The notes under the pieces were generated by a model. That model had not been told where the DNA came from, searched no databases, and worked only from the letters and a program-made list of their open reading frames with translations. Below are positions 12,114 to 26,711 of a stretch of DNA of 64,000 nucleotides, piece by piece. The translations under genes and the position numbers were made by a program. The stretch comes from Ichthyophthirius multifiliis. Lineage: Eukaryota > Ciliophora > Oligohymenophorea > Hymenostomatida. Within the stretch, counting starts at the first letter, position 1. Every line of letters begins with the position of its first letter. The DNA is taken from assembly GCF_000220395.1 (NCBI RefSeq), contig NW_004086103.1, positions 21,821-85,820 of the forward strand, read 5' to 3'.

Positions 12114-13234
12114 ATGTAATTTCCATAACAAATAGTTGACAGTAGTAAATTTAAAACACAACTTTGCAAGCATTATAGTGCAAGTAAATATAAAATCATA
12201 TAAACTAAAAAAAAAAAAATAATAGGTAGAACATGCCCAAAGAAAAACGAATGTTGTTTTGCACATGTAAAAAAATTAAAAAATTAATAAAAAATCAAAT
12301 AAATTTATAATATTACTTTAACAAAAAATATATATTATATAGGGAGAACATGAATTATAGATGGGAAATTAAGTAAATAAAAAAAAATATTTATTAAAAT
12401 AATATATATATATATATATATCAAAAGAAAAAAGCTTTTGTCAATATTAGCAATCAATATTAAGCTCCGGTAAACATTGCTTAATCAAATTACAAATCTG
12501 TAATGTGTAAATCATATAATGAACTAACTGGTAAAATATACTCTAAATATTTTTACTGATTAAAAAATAAAAAAGGTGAATGTAATTGCAAATATGAAAG
12601 TAGATGCAATTTCGCACATAGTAAATAAGAGTTAAGAATGAAGGTGTTAAAAAAAATAAAAAAAATATTTTAATATTAAAAATAATAAAAAAAAGAATCT
12701 TTTTCAAAACATGTAATATCCTTAAGGGAATAATTAAATTGATATGAATATGATGCAATATTAATAATAATAATAATAGTAATAATAATAGTCAATGGGT
12801 TAAATAAATTTAATTGAAGCTTAAATACTAAATTAGTTTGCAGTTAATTTACATAACTTTATTATTTAAATTGATTAAGCTTTTCCAAATCAACCTGCTG
12901 TAGCAAATTCTGATTAAATGAATAGAAATGGAAATCCTATGGGCGCATGTAATATATTGATTGCGTTTTTAAAAGAAAATTAAAACAATGAAAAAAGTAA
13001 AGAACTTACTTTAGGATTAGAGAAAATTCAAAAAGAACACGTTATGCTTTCTGAATAAATGTAAATGTAGCAATTATTAATGATGTAAAATAATTAATTT
13101 ATGATGATGAACTAGGTATTCTATAATTATATATATATAAAAAAAAATTAATATTTTATTATTTTTAGTTCTAAATGGGAATGTAATCACCTTAAGTACC
13201 TTATTAATTTTATAATAACTCTTAAAATTTTTGA
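12114..13234 (+). CDS. Tandem CCCH zinc-finger RNA-binding protein (TTP/TIS11-like)
   Basis: Two CCCH fingers are seen across the joined exons. Finger 1: KTQLCKHYSASRTCPKKNEC followed by CFAH, that is C-x9-C-x5-C-x3-H. Finger 2: VMCKSYNELTGECNCKYES followed by RCNFAH. Each is followed by a tristetraprolin-like basic or helical lead (GEHELQMGN and SKQELRMK). Paired fingers of this spacing bind AU-rich elements in mRNA 3' ends and usually recruit decay factors. Exon joins that keep phase: 12183/12226, 12266/12343, then two more introns. The rest is Gln/Met/Asn-rich, with a run of about ten TAA/TAG Gln codons near 12763-12792, ending at TGA 13232-13234. The start ATG 12114 gives MQFPQQIVDSS directly ahead of finger 1. 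The spacing between the fingers is about 31 residues, longer than the 18 of tristetraprolin. Confidence 0.9.
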
Positions 13235-13239
13235 TATTG

Positions 13240-14340
13240 AATTCTTTTTAATTTAATAAAAAATATTTTATTATTTAATGTATATATATATATTTATTAT
13301 TATTTCAAATATATATATGCATAATTTTTATTATTTACAAATGATAGCTAAATTTTAATATTATTTTTAAATTTATTATATCAATATATATTATTTAATT
13401 TTATTTTATTGAATTAATACAGAAAGCATTTATATATAAAATGCTTTATTTTTTAATATATATCTATTTATTTTTAATTCCTATTGTTAATTTATTATTT
13501 TTCGAGAATTTCTATTAATTTTTTATATATAATTATTAAGTATAAATTATAAAAAAATTTATATATAAAATCATTTTATTTTATTAAATAAAATTTATGT
13601 AAAAATATTTCTTTAGTTTTTTTAAATGAATAATAGAACTTGCCTGTTAAAACAATTAAGTAAATACATATATTAACAGTCTTTTAATATATTTCATATT
13701 TTTATTTATTTAATGAAAAAATACTTTTTAAAAAGAAATCTCTTAATAAAATATTAATTAGATATTAATGTATTTATAAATAAATTTTAATAAATACATA
13801 GAATAAATTTCAATTTAATTTAATTTAATTAATAATTTTTTAATTTTTAATAATATTTTATATTAATTTAAATATTAAATTAAAAATTATAAGCTTTAAT
13901 GATGATTTGATATAAAGAGAAATTGATAAGAATTCAATAATATAAACTTATAATATATATATATTTTCAAAAAAATTTTTTATAAAACTTATAATTTTAA
14001 AATAAATAATCATTAATTCAAAAACGTAATTAAATTATAAAATTAGATAAAACATATTTATTCTTTATTTCTATTTTTAAGTGGAATTTAAATTTTTTTT
14101 TAAAAAAAAATATATTTAAGTTAAAATAGGATTAAATCAATGAAGTTTATAATCATATATTGTTTTTTTGTTTCTATATTTTACTTTTGTTTAATTAATA
14201 TTTTTATTTCATATTTTTTATTATTTTAATATTATTATTTAATCTTTTATATTTATCTTAATCATAATACTTTTTATTATAAATCTTTTTTATTTTTATT
14301 TTTAACAATATATAATTTACTTTAAATAATATAAATCTTA
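13240..14340. other. AT-rich spacer
   Basis: No coding-like stretch, no tRNA, only A/T runs; holds the downstream region of the CCCH gene and presumably the promoter of the eIF4E gene. Confidence 0.55.
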
Positions 14341-14343
14341 AAA

Positions 14344-15189
14344 ATGAGCGCCGAATCAATAAATAATATATAAAATGATTAGTTAAGTTATACTTTTTAA
14401 TTTTGGTTTGATGATTACAATTAGTAAAAATATTAAAATATTTACGAAAAAGGACTTAAAATAATAAGCAATTTCAGCACCATATAAGTACTTTTTTTGA
14501 AAAAAAATAAAAATTAAAATTGTTTTTTAATTAGAATTTTTGGTAAATTTATAACAATGTTCCATTACTATAAGATATATCAATAGATTCTTCATATCAT
14601 ATAATGAAAAATGGAATAAAGCCATTATGGTTTAATTTTTTATTATATAATATATATATATATATAAGTATTTAAAAATAAATTTTAAGGGAAGACCATA
14701 ATAATGTAAATGGAAGTGTATCAAAAATATAAATTAAAGAAAATTTTTAAAGCTTTTGGCTTGAAACTCTTATTTTTTGGCTTTCTAATGAGGTATTATA
14801 TATTAAATATAAAAATATTATATTTTAAAATATATATATCTGTGATTATAATGTATTTTTTGTATTTTTATAATATTAATTAATTTTATTTGTTTTTTAT
14901 AGTTTCAAAATTTTTATGATGAAGAGTTTATTAATGGAATATCTATTACTAAAAAATCAAATGATATATTTATGATTTAAATATGGTAATCTAATTAAGA
15001 AGAGTGTGAAGAATTTTATAGAAAACTTATTGAAGAAATAAAAAATCATATATAAATTAATTAGTCTCCTTAATTAAGATTTAAATGTAAGCTTAATATT
15101 TATAATTTTCATTAAATTATATCGTTTTTATTTTAGTATGCTCAGAATTAATAAAAAAATTAAAAAGAAAGACATAATATAGCAAATGA
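14344..15189 (+). CDS. EIF4E: Cap-binding protein eIF4E, class II (4EHP)-like
   Basis: Five exons (14344-14487, 14535-14629, 14690-14792, 14903-15086, 15137-15189) join with consistent phases to 193 codons including TGA, a normal eIF4E length. Diagnostic blocks: FQFWFDDY, NFWQIYNNVPLLQD, SSYHIMKNGIKPLWED and FQSFWLETLIFWL. The Trp of PLWED, which stacks on the m7G cap, and the Trp of FWLETL are kept. At the positions of human Trp43 and Trp56 the residues are Phe and Tyr (QKYQNI). That substitution pattern is typical of class II eIF4E, which usually represses rather than drives translation. The class assignment is inference from these two sites. The C-terminus after exon 4 is lysine-rich and short. 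Confidence 0.88.
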
Positions 15190-15313
15190 AAATATTACTT
15201 TTGTTTAAATTTTTTATATTTTTATTTTTTACTTAAATAATTTTTTTTTTTTAAATTTTATATATATATTTAAAATTAATTTCAATTTTTTTTTTTTTTA
15301 AATAAAAAATTAA

Positions 15314-16714
15314 ATGGCTTGTTTATAATAAAGAAGTGCAGAAAATGCTTTTGTAGAGTTTAACTAAATTTAATTAGCTTTATAAAAAAATTTATATAAA
15401 TAAATAGTAGGCAACAATATAAAGCAGGTATGCATATTAAATATATATATTAGTAAAAATTTAAAAAAAAAAGAAATAATAAATACAATAATAACAACAA
15501 TAATAATAATAAAATGTAAGATCTTAATCTATAAAAGAAAACTTAAATTTACATCATTAAAAATCAAGCTTAGATTTGGATTAAAATGCATTTTAATAAT
15601 AAGAAAACTATAAAACAAGAGCTTCTTCTAAGAAATTTAGCATGCATATAAAACATTCTTCTGAAATCTCGCAAAATATAGCAAAAAATATATCAACTTT
15701 TAGTATTAATAATAATATTAAAATTTAGTAAGAATTTTTTTCTAAAAATGTATAAAACTAAAAAATTTTGTTAAATCCTTGTTTTGTAGACTAATATTAG
15801 GATTAAATATATGAATATCTCCATTTTAGAGAAGTTAATATTTTATTTAAATAAATATATATGAATATAAAAATATATTTGTTATTTGAAAAAAAAAAAA
15901 AAAAAATTATAATATTATAATAAAAAAAAAAAAAATTTAACTAAAATTAATAAAAAAATAAAATAAATAGGATGATTTTCATATTCCAAACTATATGTAA
16001 AATCATATACATATAAGCGAAAGAATGAGAGTTATATTAATAGATTGGATAGTTTAAGTTCATTAAAAGTTCCGTTTCCTTCCTGAAACTTTATTTATGG
16101 CAACAAATTTGATAGATAGATTTTTAGCTAAGTATTCATATTGTGCTTATTAGAAACTTTAATTAGTAGGAATAACATGTTTATTTATAGCTGCTAAATA
16201 TGAAGAAATATATCCACCTCCATTAAGAGATTTCCTAGAAGTAACTTAAAGAGCGTATAATCAAATAGAAGCTTTATAAATGGAAGGATTTATTTTATAG
16301 ACTTTAAGCTTTAATTTAACAGTTCCTTCTGCACATAGATTTTTGTAAAGATATTGTCTTATAGAAATGATTGATAAAAAATAATTCGATTTATGTATGT
16401 ATTTATTAGAATTAAGCTTTATGGAAATGCATATGGTCCCCTTTTCAGAATCTCTTAAAGCAGCATCGGCAGTTTTCCTTACTAATAAATTATTAAAAAA
16501 ATAAAATAGCTGGAGCGATAACTTAAAAAATAATTCAAAATATAATGAATAGATGTTAAAAGAGTGTGCTTATTGCATGTTCAATATACTGTATAGTGCT
16601 CCTAAATTTTAATATTAATCTATCCGTAAAAAATATATGGACCCCAAATTTAGCGAAATAGCTAATATTGAAGTTTAAAAAGTTAATGTAAATTAAAAAA
16701 TGTGTAATTAATGA
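15314..16714 (+). CDS. Mitotic (B-type) cyclin
   Basis: Two cyclin folds are complete. The first has MRVILIDWIVQVHQKFRF, LPETLFMATNLIDRFLA, QLVGITCLFIAAKYEEIYPP and EGFILQTLSFNLTVP. The second follows from AHRFLQRYCLIEMIDKKQ to YSAPKFQYQSIRKKY. The M-R-x-I-L-x-D-W and A-A-K-Y-E-E-I motifs are the cyclin-box hallmarks that contact the Cdk. The N-terminal part, from ATG 15314, is Gln/Ser-rich and I see no clear destruction box in it. Introns fit near 15427-15523 and 15837-15970, the second containing a long A run. TGA is at 16712-16714. With APC10 in the same window there is both a mitotic cyclin and part of the machinery that destroys cyclins, but nothing suggests they are co-regulated here. 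Confidence 0.93.
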
Positions 16715-17101
16715 TATACAATAGCTAAAAATTAAATATAATGAATTATATAACTTTTATATAAAAGATTTATATATATATTTCTAATATTCTTTTTCTA
16801 TATTTTAAGTATTACTATTTTTATTTATTTATTATTTTAAAAAGTTGTAATACTAGAGAAACTTTCTTTTAATATATTTTTTTTAAAATTAAAATAATTA
16901 TTTAAATAAAAAATGCAAAAATTTTTTTTTAAATTGATTAAAATTATTTATTATATAATTAATTATAAAAAATAAATATATATATATTTATATACATATA
17001 ATAAATATATTATTTAATAATAAAAATATAATAATGAAAACATAATAAACAGCTTTAATTACAATAAAAATAGTAGTAAATTGAGAGAAGTTAATATAAA
17101 A

Positions 17102-19617
<2,516 letters not shown>

Positions 19618-19619
19618 TA

Positions 19620-20315
19620 TTTATTATTTATTAAATTTGCTGTAAATATAAAATGATTATAGAACCAAGCTAAAAATAAAACTTAGTTTTGCGAAATAGT
19701 TTTTTTATTTTTAAATAATAAAATTTTATTTTGCTTATTTTATTGATTAGAATTATTATAAATTTATATTTATTAACTTGTCAAATAAGAAAATATTTAT
19801 TGAATTCTTATTTTAATCTATTTCGATTATTAAAAATTAATTAAAATTCACAACTTAATAATAATTTCTTTAAGTAGATAATATTATATAATATCTTAAA
19901 TAATATTAAAAAGAAAAAAAAAATGCAAATATTATTAATATTACATAAAATTAAATTTTTATTACCTAAAAAATTTAATACTAATAATTTTAATTTTTAA
20001 ATATTAAATATTTATTAAATTTAATAAAGAAAATGTTCAATTATTTGATTTTATTCTATCTTATAATACTTAAAAAAATATTATATTTTCAAAAAAAAAA
20101 TATATATATATTAAATATATAAATAAAATTTTATATATTTAGTAAAAGAAAAAAAAAAAAAAAAATATTCTTTTATTCATATAATTTAATAAAAAAAATT
20201 AATTTAGAAAGTTATATGTTTTATTTAAAAAAAATATAATATTAAAATATTATGTATATACAAATATTTTTTTAAAAAAAATTAAAAACAAAATAAAGAA
20301 ATTAAAATAAAATAA
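19620..20315. other. AT-rich spacer between divergent CDPK and kinesin genes
   Basis: Should contain both promoters. Only A/T runs are visible. Confidence 0.55.
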
Positions 20316-20316
20316 A

Positions 20317-21983
20317 ATGAATAATAAATAAAGTATAAAAACCATCAAAAAGGATAAACAATAGTTAAGCTAACCAAAAAAATAAGAAAAGTTAGGCTTA
20401 AATTCTAACTTACCATTAAAACAATAAAATAACAAATAAAAGCAAAATTAATAATTATATGATTAAGCCTAAAATTAAACCTTAAAATAGCAAAATTAAC
20501 AATAAAATCAAGCAAATACATTAGATTCACCATCAACGCATTCTTCTTTAAAATCCGATAAATCAATAAATAATATTAATGTATAAAATATATAATAATA
20601 AGATTATAGTGGAGGAGAAAGTGTAAAAGTTGTATTAAGAATAAGACCTATGAATACAATAGAAAAATAAAGAGGAGATGAATATTGTATAAAATTAATG
20701 GGTGATAATTAAGTTTAGATATAATAAAAGTAAAAATAAAACTGAAATCGTATATGCAAATATTTTTTTTCATAAAAAAAGGGGACAAGTAAAAAGTTAT
20801 GATTACAATTAAGTTTTGGCTGAAAATTGTACTTAAAGTGAAGCATTTTTAAAATGTGGATGTGCAGTAATAATAATATAGAATATAATAATAATAGAAA
20901 TTATATATATATATATATATAAAAAAAAAGGGATTATTATAAAGCGCTCTAGATGGGTATTCAGCTACTATATTTGCCTATGGATAAACAGGCTCAGGCA
21001 AAACCTATACTATGGCAGGTGCTGAAGAGAAACTTTGTACAGAAGTATATGTTTCAGATGAAACTGAAGGAATTATTCCTAGGGCCGTTCGTTATTTATG
21101 GTAGGCAATGGTTTAAAGACAAGAGCAATTTTATGTAAAAGCAAGTTTTACAGAAATTTATAATGAATAATTAAGGGATTTATTAAATCCTTCTTCAGGT
21201 ATTTTACATTGTAGATGGAATGTCAAAAATGGTTTTTTTGTTGAAGATTTGATGATTGTAGAGTGTACTAATGTAGATGATATGATAGCTGTATTACATG
21301 AAGGAATGAAAAACCGGTATTTTTATTTATAAAAAAAATTAAATATTTCTTTTTCAAGAAAGACTGGTGCACATGAACTTAATAAAGATTCAAGTCGTTC
21401 TCATTCGATTTTGACTATTTATTTGATTTCTGAACTTGTAAATGGAGATTAAACAATGAAAAGATACGGAAAACTGTCCTTTGTAGATCTTGCAGGGAGT
21501 GAAAGGTTAAAGGAGTCGAAGTCTTAAGGTGATATGATTAAAGAAACAGGGAATATTAATAAGTCTTTATTTACTTTAGGGAAAGTTATTTAGGCTTTAT
21601 CGGATAAAAAAGCTAAGTAACCTTATGTGCCTTATAGAGATTCTAAATTGACTATGCTTCTTATGGATAGTTTAGGAGGAACTGCTAAGGCTTTAATGAT
21701 TGCGTGTATTTCACCTTCTGGGGCTTATTTCGAAGAGACTTTGTCTACTATGAATTATGCGGCTAGGACTATGAATATTAAAAATAAGCCTGTTATTTCG
21801 GTATTTTTAAAATTTTTTAAGGCTTTTTTTTTAAGTTATTTTTTTTTTTAGATGGATTAAAAGGATTAAATTATATATAATTTGTAAAAAGAAATCGAAT
21901 TATTAAAAATGGAAAATTAATATTTGAGAGAATAATTATCAAGGTATTTTTAAAAATATATGATTTTTTTGTTAATATTATAT

Positions 21984-22043
<60 letters not shown>

Positions 22044-22835
22044 TATTTTTATAAAAAGAGTTAGTAATGGATTACCTATTGAAATTCCTAGTTTTAAAAA
22101 TAAAAATATATTGCCTCCTTTATCCTAAAATAATAAGAATGTAACTTCAAGGCCTATGTCTAATTAGGGAATGGAAATACCTATAAACAAAGTATTTATT
22201 TATTTATTTTTGTTTAAAAAAAAAAAAAGATAATATAAGAATATTAATATGAATTAAATAGAATAAAAAATGAAAATGAGGAATTAAGAAATGCAAGAGA
22301 ACATGCAGAAAAAAGTTATTATATAGCGATGAATAATAATAATGCTTTATAAATCAAATTAGAAAATTTGGGTTTTTTTTTTTCTTATTTATTTATTTAT
22401 TTAAATAATTTTTTTATTTAAATGTAAATATAGAAAAGGTGTTTATTGGAAATCCTATAAATAAAGGAGATATTGCGAAAGAAAAAATGAGCTAAGATTA
22501 TATGGCTTCTGCTTTAATGTTAGAAAATAGTGAACTTAAAAAAAGAATTATAGAATTAGAAAATAAGAATATTGAGTTTTAGAATATTATTAAAAAAAAT
22601 CTTAATGGAGCTACAGGATCTTCTTCAGCTGAAGATTTATATGAAATTATGCAATTAAAATAAGTATAATTTTATATTTATTTTATTATTTAATATCATT
22701 TTTGTTTTTGTTTTTGTTTTTTTTTAGTAAAATTAAATACTTTAATAAAGAGTAGAATTTCTTTAAACGCGAGAAAAAGATTTGCTAGAAAGCTTAATTA
22801 AATAATAAAAATAACAATAAAAAAACGATTATTGA
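20317..22835 (+). CDS. Kinesin motor protein
   Basis: A Gln/Asn/Lys-rich leader of about 90 residues precedes an N-terminal motor: [13 protein letters not shown], the P-loop [13 protein letters not shown] (near 20985), [17 protein letters not shown], switch [11 protein letters not shown], switch [15 protein letters not shown], then [20 protein letters not shown] and [20 protein letters not shown]. All nucleotide-binding motifs are intact, so an active microtubule motor is expected. After the motor, coiled-coil segments (for example [19 protein letters not shown]) are split by several short introns, and the protein ends at TGA 22833-22835. Introns that keep phase lie near 20731-20782, 20869-20930, 21318-21359 and in the tail, one of which carries an (AT)n tract. 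An N-terminal motor with a following stalk implies plus-end-directed movement by family rule. I cannot assign a subfamily. Confidence 0.95.
21976..22035. repeat. (AT)n microsatellite inside a kinesin intron
   Basis: About 30 AT dinucleotides with one interruption, entirely within the intron that separates the LREQLS and RVSNGLP coding segments. Confidence 0.9.
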
Positions 22836-23292
22836 TATTAATATTAAATGTATATATATTTATTTATAGTTTTATTTTTAAAAATAAATAAATAATTAAT
22901 AAAATATATTAAAAATACATATTTTATATAGTTATTATTTTCTTGTGTTTATTAAATATTTTTTTTTCCCCTTTTATATATTCAATATAGTAAAATTAAA
23001 AAAATTAAATTAATTAATATATATAAGAGATAAATAAACTGAAATATTGATAAAATTAACATACTTTTTTATTTTTATTTTAAAAAAAAAAAAAAACAAT
23101 AAAACATATCTATAATAAATATTAAAAATAGACAGATTACTTTTTTTTTAAAAATAAAATTAAATATATAAATTTTCTAAAATTTATAATGTAAATGTCA
23201 TTTTTATATTTTTTTAAGAGATTTATAAATTAATTTGCATTATCGATTTTAATATTTACATAAAATAAAATAACTAAATAATTAAAAAAAAT

Positions 23293-26010
23293 ATGTAGAA
23301 TTTTAAATTGGGAATTAAAATGGAATTCGATCTAGAGTATGATTTTTAAAATGCAAAATTAATCGGATAAGGTTCTTTTGGTAGTGTATATCGTTGTATT
23401 TCACGTTATGATCGGAAAGAATGGGCAATAAAAATTATAGAAGTACCAAATCATCCCGAATATAAATAACAGGCAGAAAATGAGATAGTAATATACCAAT
23501 AAATAGGCTAACATCCAAATATAATATAGATAAAATAAATATATAGTTGGACAAATGCACTCACTTAGAAATTTGTAGTTGCATTAGTATAAGAATTAGC
23601 GGAAAAAGGGTTTGAAAAAGACATTTAATAACATTTAAAAGAAAATAAAAGATATACAGACTAAGAAATATTAAATTTTATATAATAAGCGGTGGAAGGT
23701 TTATATTTTTTATGGAAAAAATAAATTTTTCATAGAGATATAAAACCTGAAAATATGCTTATATAAAACAATAAAATTAAGTTAACTGATTTTGGAGTAT
23801 CAAAAATACTTAATAAAGAAAGGAAAAAATCTTATTATTTAAATACAATTGCTGGTACTCCGCTTTTTTTAAGTCCTAGATTATGGGAAAAATATATAAA
23901 AAGAAGTGAATTTAAAGTGATCCATGATATGTAAAAATCCGATATTTTTAGTCTAGGACTATCTTTTTTATAAGCAGTACTTTTCCTTTCTAATTAATAA
24001 ATTTCAGGAATGAACTAGGAAGGGGGAGAGGTGAAGATTTTGAATTTTTTGAAGTAGATTTAATCAAATAAACTAAGAAGAATTCTTTAATTAATGCTTC
24101 TGCATGATGAAAGTAAAAGAATTGATTATGAAGGCATTTCGAAGTTATTAAATTTAGCTGAATAGGATTTTGCAGTTAATTTTTAGTAATAATAATAAAT
24201 TTTTGTTCAGGAATAAAAAATATTTATAAATGAATGTTTTAAACATGGGAAAATGATTGAATTTTTTTGCGATAAAAATGGTTGTTTTGAAAGCCTGTGT
24301 AGTGGATGTAAACAAAATCATATTTAAGAACATTAGTAATTTGTCATTGGATATAGTGAGGCAGTTAAAAAATATGTAGAAGCGAATGAAGCTAGGAATT
24401 TTTATATTAAAAATAAGCAAATTGCGGAAGGGTAAATGATTTAGAAATTAGGAAAATGGCAATAAATATTAAAAGATACTATGCCTAGAATGGCTAATGA
24501 ATTTAAGAAGTGTATTGAGACAGTTTTCGATAAGGTTAGTATTGAAATTAATAATAAAGTGATATAAAATAGGAAAGAAATAGAAAACATAGTCAGAAAT
24601 ATGAAAGGAGATGATGATATTTTGAATGATAATATAGGGAAGTTTAGAAATTAATAATAAGGATAGTTTATTTATTTGTAGATTTTAGCTAAAAACTTTG
24701 CGGACAATTTTTAGAAAGGATAAAATTATGAAAAGAAATTGAAAGATATTTAAAGTTAGGGAAGTGAGATTTTTTAAAATTTGGATTTTTTATAAAATAG
24801 CTTTAATTGTTTGTTGGGATAATATTAAAAATAAGTATAAAATATTATCCAAAATTTCTTTATTGAAACCTTTTAAGAAGAAAAAAAAAAAAAAAGTAAT
24901 GGAGAAGACATTAATAATCATTTTTAATAATTAAATAAAAATTAAATATAAAAATTATAAATTAATAAAAATATAATTTAAGAATAATGTATAAATAATA
25001 CTTAATTTAGTTAATAAAAATAAACTAAAAATCTTAAAGTCTAAAAAGAAATATATAAATCTAATTTACTTAAAGAAGCCTTACATTTTTAAGTTTCTAA
25101 AGAAAAAAACTTCCTTTTGATAACATAATTAGACTCAAAAATACTTAAAGTAACCCTCGAAACCGATTAAATAATACAAGAAATATAATCTTAAAGCACT
25201 TTGAATTGCGGACTAGTTTTAGAATCATAAAAAAAGGTAGTTTATGGCACTACCGATGGAAAAATTCTACTTTTTGATCCAATAAATTGCTAATTTTTGC
25301 CTTAATAATGTAATTAAGGTTAAGGACATATAAGGGGAGTTTCATGCATATATGAATTTATAAAAAACAAGAAAGTTTTAACAGGATCATTGGTAGGTGA
25401 TATAATATTATGGAATATAGAAAATTTTTAATAAGAGTTTTAGTTTTAGAATATACACTATGGAGAAGTTAAGGGAATAATAAGTTTATAAATATCAAGT
25501 TCATAATAATATATTGTTTCAGTAGGAATCGATAAATATATAATTGTTACTGACGTTTAAAAAAAAAATTGTGTTTAGAAAAAAAGTAGTTGCCATTCAG
25601 GATGGATTATTGGAATAAAAAAAATAAAATAAAATTGTTTTTGTACTGTGGGAAATGATGGGTAGTTTATAATTTGGAATTTTGATTTTATATAGAAAGA
25701 TTTTTTAGTTTTGAAAGAATTTAAAGGTAGTAGTAATGGAAATATTAGATGCTTTGATTTTTTGGAAAAATTCAATGCAGTCATATTGGGAGATGATAAG
25801 GGATTCTTTTAAATTTTAGAGTGTAATAATTTTAATGAAATTGCAAATAATTAGGGAAATTTAGTAAGGAATGTTAAATAGGTTCTTTTTGTTAATTATT
25901 AGGTTTATAGTTGTGATATTTTTAGTGTTTTTAAATGGAGTATAGATGGTTTTGAGGATACTATGAGAAAAACTAAAAAATAATGCAATTAAAAATGTAA
26001 TATTTTTTGA
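23293..26010 (+). CDS. Protein kinase - B-box - coiled-coil - WD40-like fusion, intronless
   Basis: One uninterrupted ciliate-code frame of 906 codons from ATG 23293 to TGA 26008-26010, with no intron. Residues about 18-300 are a Ser/Thr kinase: GQGSFGSVYRC, EWAIKIIEV, IFHRDIKPENMLIQ, KLTDFGVSKIL and a GTPLFLSPRLW activation-loop end in place of the usual APE. Residues about 313-350 are a B-box-type zinc finger: CFKHGKMIEFFC, then CFESLCSGC and a closing His pair. Residues about 360-630 are helical, as the coiled coil after a TRIM B-box is. Residues about 640-890 look like beta-propeller repeats: VVYGTTDGKILLFDP, VLTGSLVGDIILWNIENF, YIVSVGIDKYIIVTD and FCTVGNDGQFIIWNFD. Likely a scaffold kinase with its own protein-binding domains. 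Kinase motifs are complete, so activity is expected. The domain order is seen directly; the role is unknown. Confidence 0.93.
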
Positions 26011-26711
26011 GTTTTTAATTAATTATTAATATTATTTATTTTCAATATATTATTTTAAAATAAGTTTTTTTTTTTTTTTTTTTTAAATAAAATTATAAAG
26101 TAAAATCTATATAAAATATTATTTAATTTTTTATTACTGATATATATCGAAAGAAAATATTGAAGAAAATATTGTGTATTATATTTATTCAATAATTATA
26201 TATATTAAATATAAGAAACTAAATAATATGAATATTATATATATAATATTTTTTATAAATAAATTTAATAATGTTTGCAATTTTTTTAATTCATATAAAC
26301 TATAATACTTTTAAATATATTATTATTAGTATTATATTCAATAGTAATATATAAAAATTTACATATAGATTTTAGAAAATTTAGCAATTTAAAATTGTAT
26401 TTAAGTTAAAATATTATTATTATTTTTTTAAAGAAAAGTTTAAATAAATATGAAATTTTATTTAATATGAAATATAATTTTTTGGACAATATATATAAAT
26501 AAAAAAAATATTAATAATTTAATTTTTTTTTTTTAAATTAAAATAAATAAATTATATATATTAATTTTAAAGATATTAAATTTATAATAATAAATTATAT
26601 ACAAAATATATAAAATATTAATTAATATACAAATAAATAATAATAATATATATATTTAATTTATATATATACATGGATATTTATATTAAATAAAATAAAA
26701 ATATACATAAT
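26011..26711. other. AT-rich spacer between convergent genes
   Basis: 3' ends of the kinase fusion (plus) and the Asn/Gln-rich B-box gene (minus) face each other. Nothing but A/T-rich sequence is seen. Confidence 0.55.

Noticed and set aside
20953-21851. Two short standard-code proteins at 20953-21138 and 21627-21851
   Set aside because: The second is a fragment of the kinesin motor cut by TAA/TAG read as stops; the first lies in a wrong frame across the same exon.
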